From the NCBI GenBank assembly GCA_031292915.1, contig JAUMSH010000003.1:1-40129 (forward strand): a DNA stretch of 40,129 bases, written 5' to 3'. Shown piece after piece: positions 39,083 through 40,129 of this stretch. The notes beneath the pieces were generated by a model. It saw nothing but the letters and a program-made list of their open reading frames with translations, did not search any database and was not told the DNA's origin. The position numbers and the translations under genes were made by a program. Each line of letters opens with the position of its first letter. Positions within the stretch are counted from its first letter, which is position 1. The DNA is from Collinsella sp. (GTDB lineage: Bacteria; Actinomycetota; Coriobacteriia; Coriobacteriales; Coriobacteriaceae).

Positions 39083-40129
39083 CTACTCTTTATGGCTGCC
39101 ACCTCCCCGCTTGACCAGGAGCGCGACCACGATGAGCGCGGCTCCGGCGACCGCTGCGGCGGCCGCGGCGTACATTGCCATATCGCCAGTCGAGGGCATA
39201 AAGCCTCCGGTGGTAATGCTAGGGGGTGTGCCGGTGGGCGTGTTGATGAGCGACGCCTCCAGGCTGCCCGTCGACCCGTCCGCGCTGTCGGCGCGCAGGG
39301 GCGACTCGGCCGCGAGGGTGAGCTTGGGCTTGGCGGCGGCCACCTGGTCTACGTCCAGGCCCTCGGCCTTGACCGTCACGGAGCGCGCGCCCTCAAAGGC
39401 GGTGTAGCCCTTGGGCGCCTTGAGCTCGCGGACCTCCAGCTTGCCCGAGTCCACGCCCGAGACGGTCACGCAGCCGTCCTCGCCCGTGGTGACGGTGGCC
39501 TTGCCCTCTGCATCCCACGTGCCGTCGGCCGCTAGCGTGCGACCGCGGTCGTCGGCGATGCTCAAGACCGCCCCGGCAAGCGGCTTGTCGCCGTCGCTGC
39601 CGCGCTTGGTGAGCGCGAGATCCCAGGTGTAGGCGCACGCATCGTCGCTCGGCGTGCGGGTGAAGCCGGCGTCGCCGGACTGGTCGGCAAAGGGAGAACG
39701 CGGGTAGCGCAGGTAGACCTCGTTGGGGTTGCCCTTCGCGATGCCGTGGTTGCATGCGCTGTTGAGCGGCGCATTGTACACGGCGACCACGCGGGCGCCC
39801 GCGGTAAAGGCGTCGGCCCCGCCGAGCGCGGCGATGAGGTCGCCGGTGCGCACGGTGAAGGTCTTGCCGTCCGCCGCTACCTTGGTGGCGCACTGGGCCG
39901 TGATGTCGGTCCAGCCCTTCGCGGGTTCGGTACCGGCGCGGCCGTCCTTGTCGGCCGAAACGGCGTCAAAGCCGCCGTCCGCCCCCGTCGCCACGTACAC
40001 GCGCATGCTCGCGGCCACCTTGGAGGGGTCGAGCCCCGCGCTCATGGTGTCGACGAACCGCACCGTATAGGTGTCGTAGGCGGTGAGCCCGGCCGGGACC
40101 GTGGCGGAGAGGCGCCAGTACAGGTCGTC
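39083..40129 (-). CDS. Isopeptide-forming fimbrial protein (5' end beyond window)
   Basis: The C-terminal 348 residues of a pilin or adhesin, continuing past the end of the window in frame from 40129. DLYWRLSATVPAGLTAYDTY at the start of the visible part resembles isopeptide-forming fimbrial D2-type domains. A SpaA-like domain (about 170-280; LTKRGSDGDKPLAGAVLSI, LEVRELKAPKGYTAFEG) follows, then the sorting signal FMPSTGD, a variant of LPXTG with Met, plus a hydrophobic segment and a short basic tail. A GTG at 40061 is not the start, since the frame stays open upstream. It probably heads or precedes the pilin operon. Confidence 0.88.
   Translation of the reverse strand, partial: DDLYWRLSATVPAGLTAYDTYTVRFVDTMSAGLDPSKVAASMRVYVATGADGGFDAVSADKDGRAGTEPAKGWTDITAQCATKVAADGKTFTVRTGDLIAALGGADAFTAGARVVAVYNAPLNSACNHGIAKGNPNEVYLRYPRSPFADQSGDAGFTRTPSDDACAYTWDLALTKRGSDGDKPLAGAVLSIADDRGRTLAADGTWDAEGKATVTTGEDGCVTVSGVDSGKLEVRELKAPKGYTAFEGARSVTVKAEGLDVDQVAAAKPKLTLAAESPLRADSADGSTGSLEASLINTPTGTPPSITTGGFMPSTGDMAMYAAAAAAVAGAALIVVALLVKRGGGSHKE

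Overview
The window looks like a chromosomal segment of a high-GC anaerobic actinobacterium of the class Coriobacteriia, most likely Collinsella. The grounds are gene content (type III glutamine synthetase, a split B12-dependent methionine synthase, a UPF0210 protein, a large STAND-ATPase/SARP regulator, LPXTG-type pili) and protein composition. This is recognition by eye, not a database match.

Layout. 1-136 holds tandem hairpins that may be the end of an IS200/IS605-like element. 205-2292 (-) is glnN. 2719-8420 (+) is a methionine/one-carbon block: metF, a stand-alone MetH reactivation domain, metH without that domain, and a UPF0210 protein. A long palindromic element follows, then a methyltransferase and yhbY (+). 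10160-13159 (-) is a 999-residue regulator. 13608-17479 (-) reads rplM-rpsI, glmM, a PTS EIIA domain and nagB, which suggests amino-sugar metabolism placed beside ribosomal protein genes. A patatin-like lipase and tmRNA (ssrA) come next. 19557-20915 holds an unrecognised gene and a RelB/PIN-type toxin-antitoxin pair. 21059-23398 (-) is a P1B-type metal ATPase with a small membrane-associated partner, behind a promoter that overlaps a DtxR-like inverted repeat. 23586-27170 (-) are two half-ABC transporters divergent from an AraC-family regulator, an arrangement typical of siderophore or iron uptake. 28354-29718 (-) is an AAA/DUF4143 ATPase. 30110-33611 (-) is gatCAB. 33917-40129 (-) is a sortase/pilin locus split by an AbiE-like toxin-antitoxin pair; its first fimbrial gene runs off the window end.

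The most unusual signal is a pair of ~140-bp elements, 8438-8579 and 29965-30105. Each lies just downstream of a stop codon and in the same orientation relative to the upstream gene. Each has 36-40-bp near-perfect inverted arms, largely unrelated in sequence between the two, around an equal-length 56-nt core with three identical blocks at identical spacing and a central stem with compensatory changes. I do not recognise the family. Other leads are a candidate ~100-nt structured RNA near 36828-36925, operator-like repeats at the AbiE-like promoter, a P1B ATPase with an SCA rather than CPC membrane motif, and a ~65-70-residue insertion in GatB.
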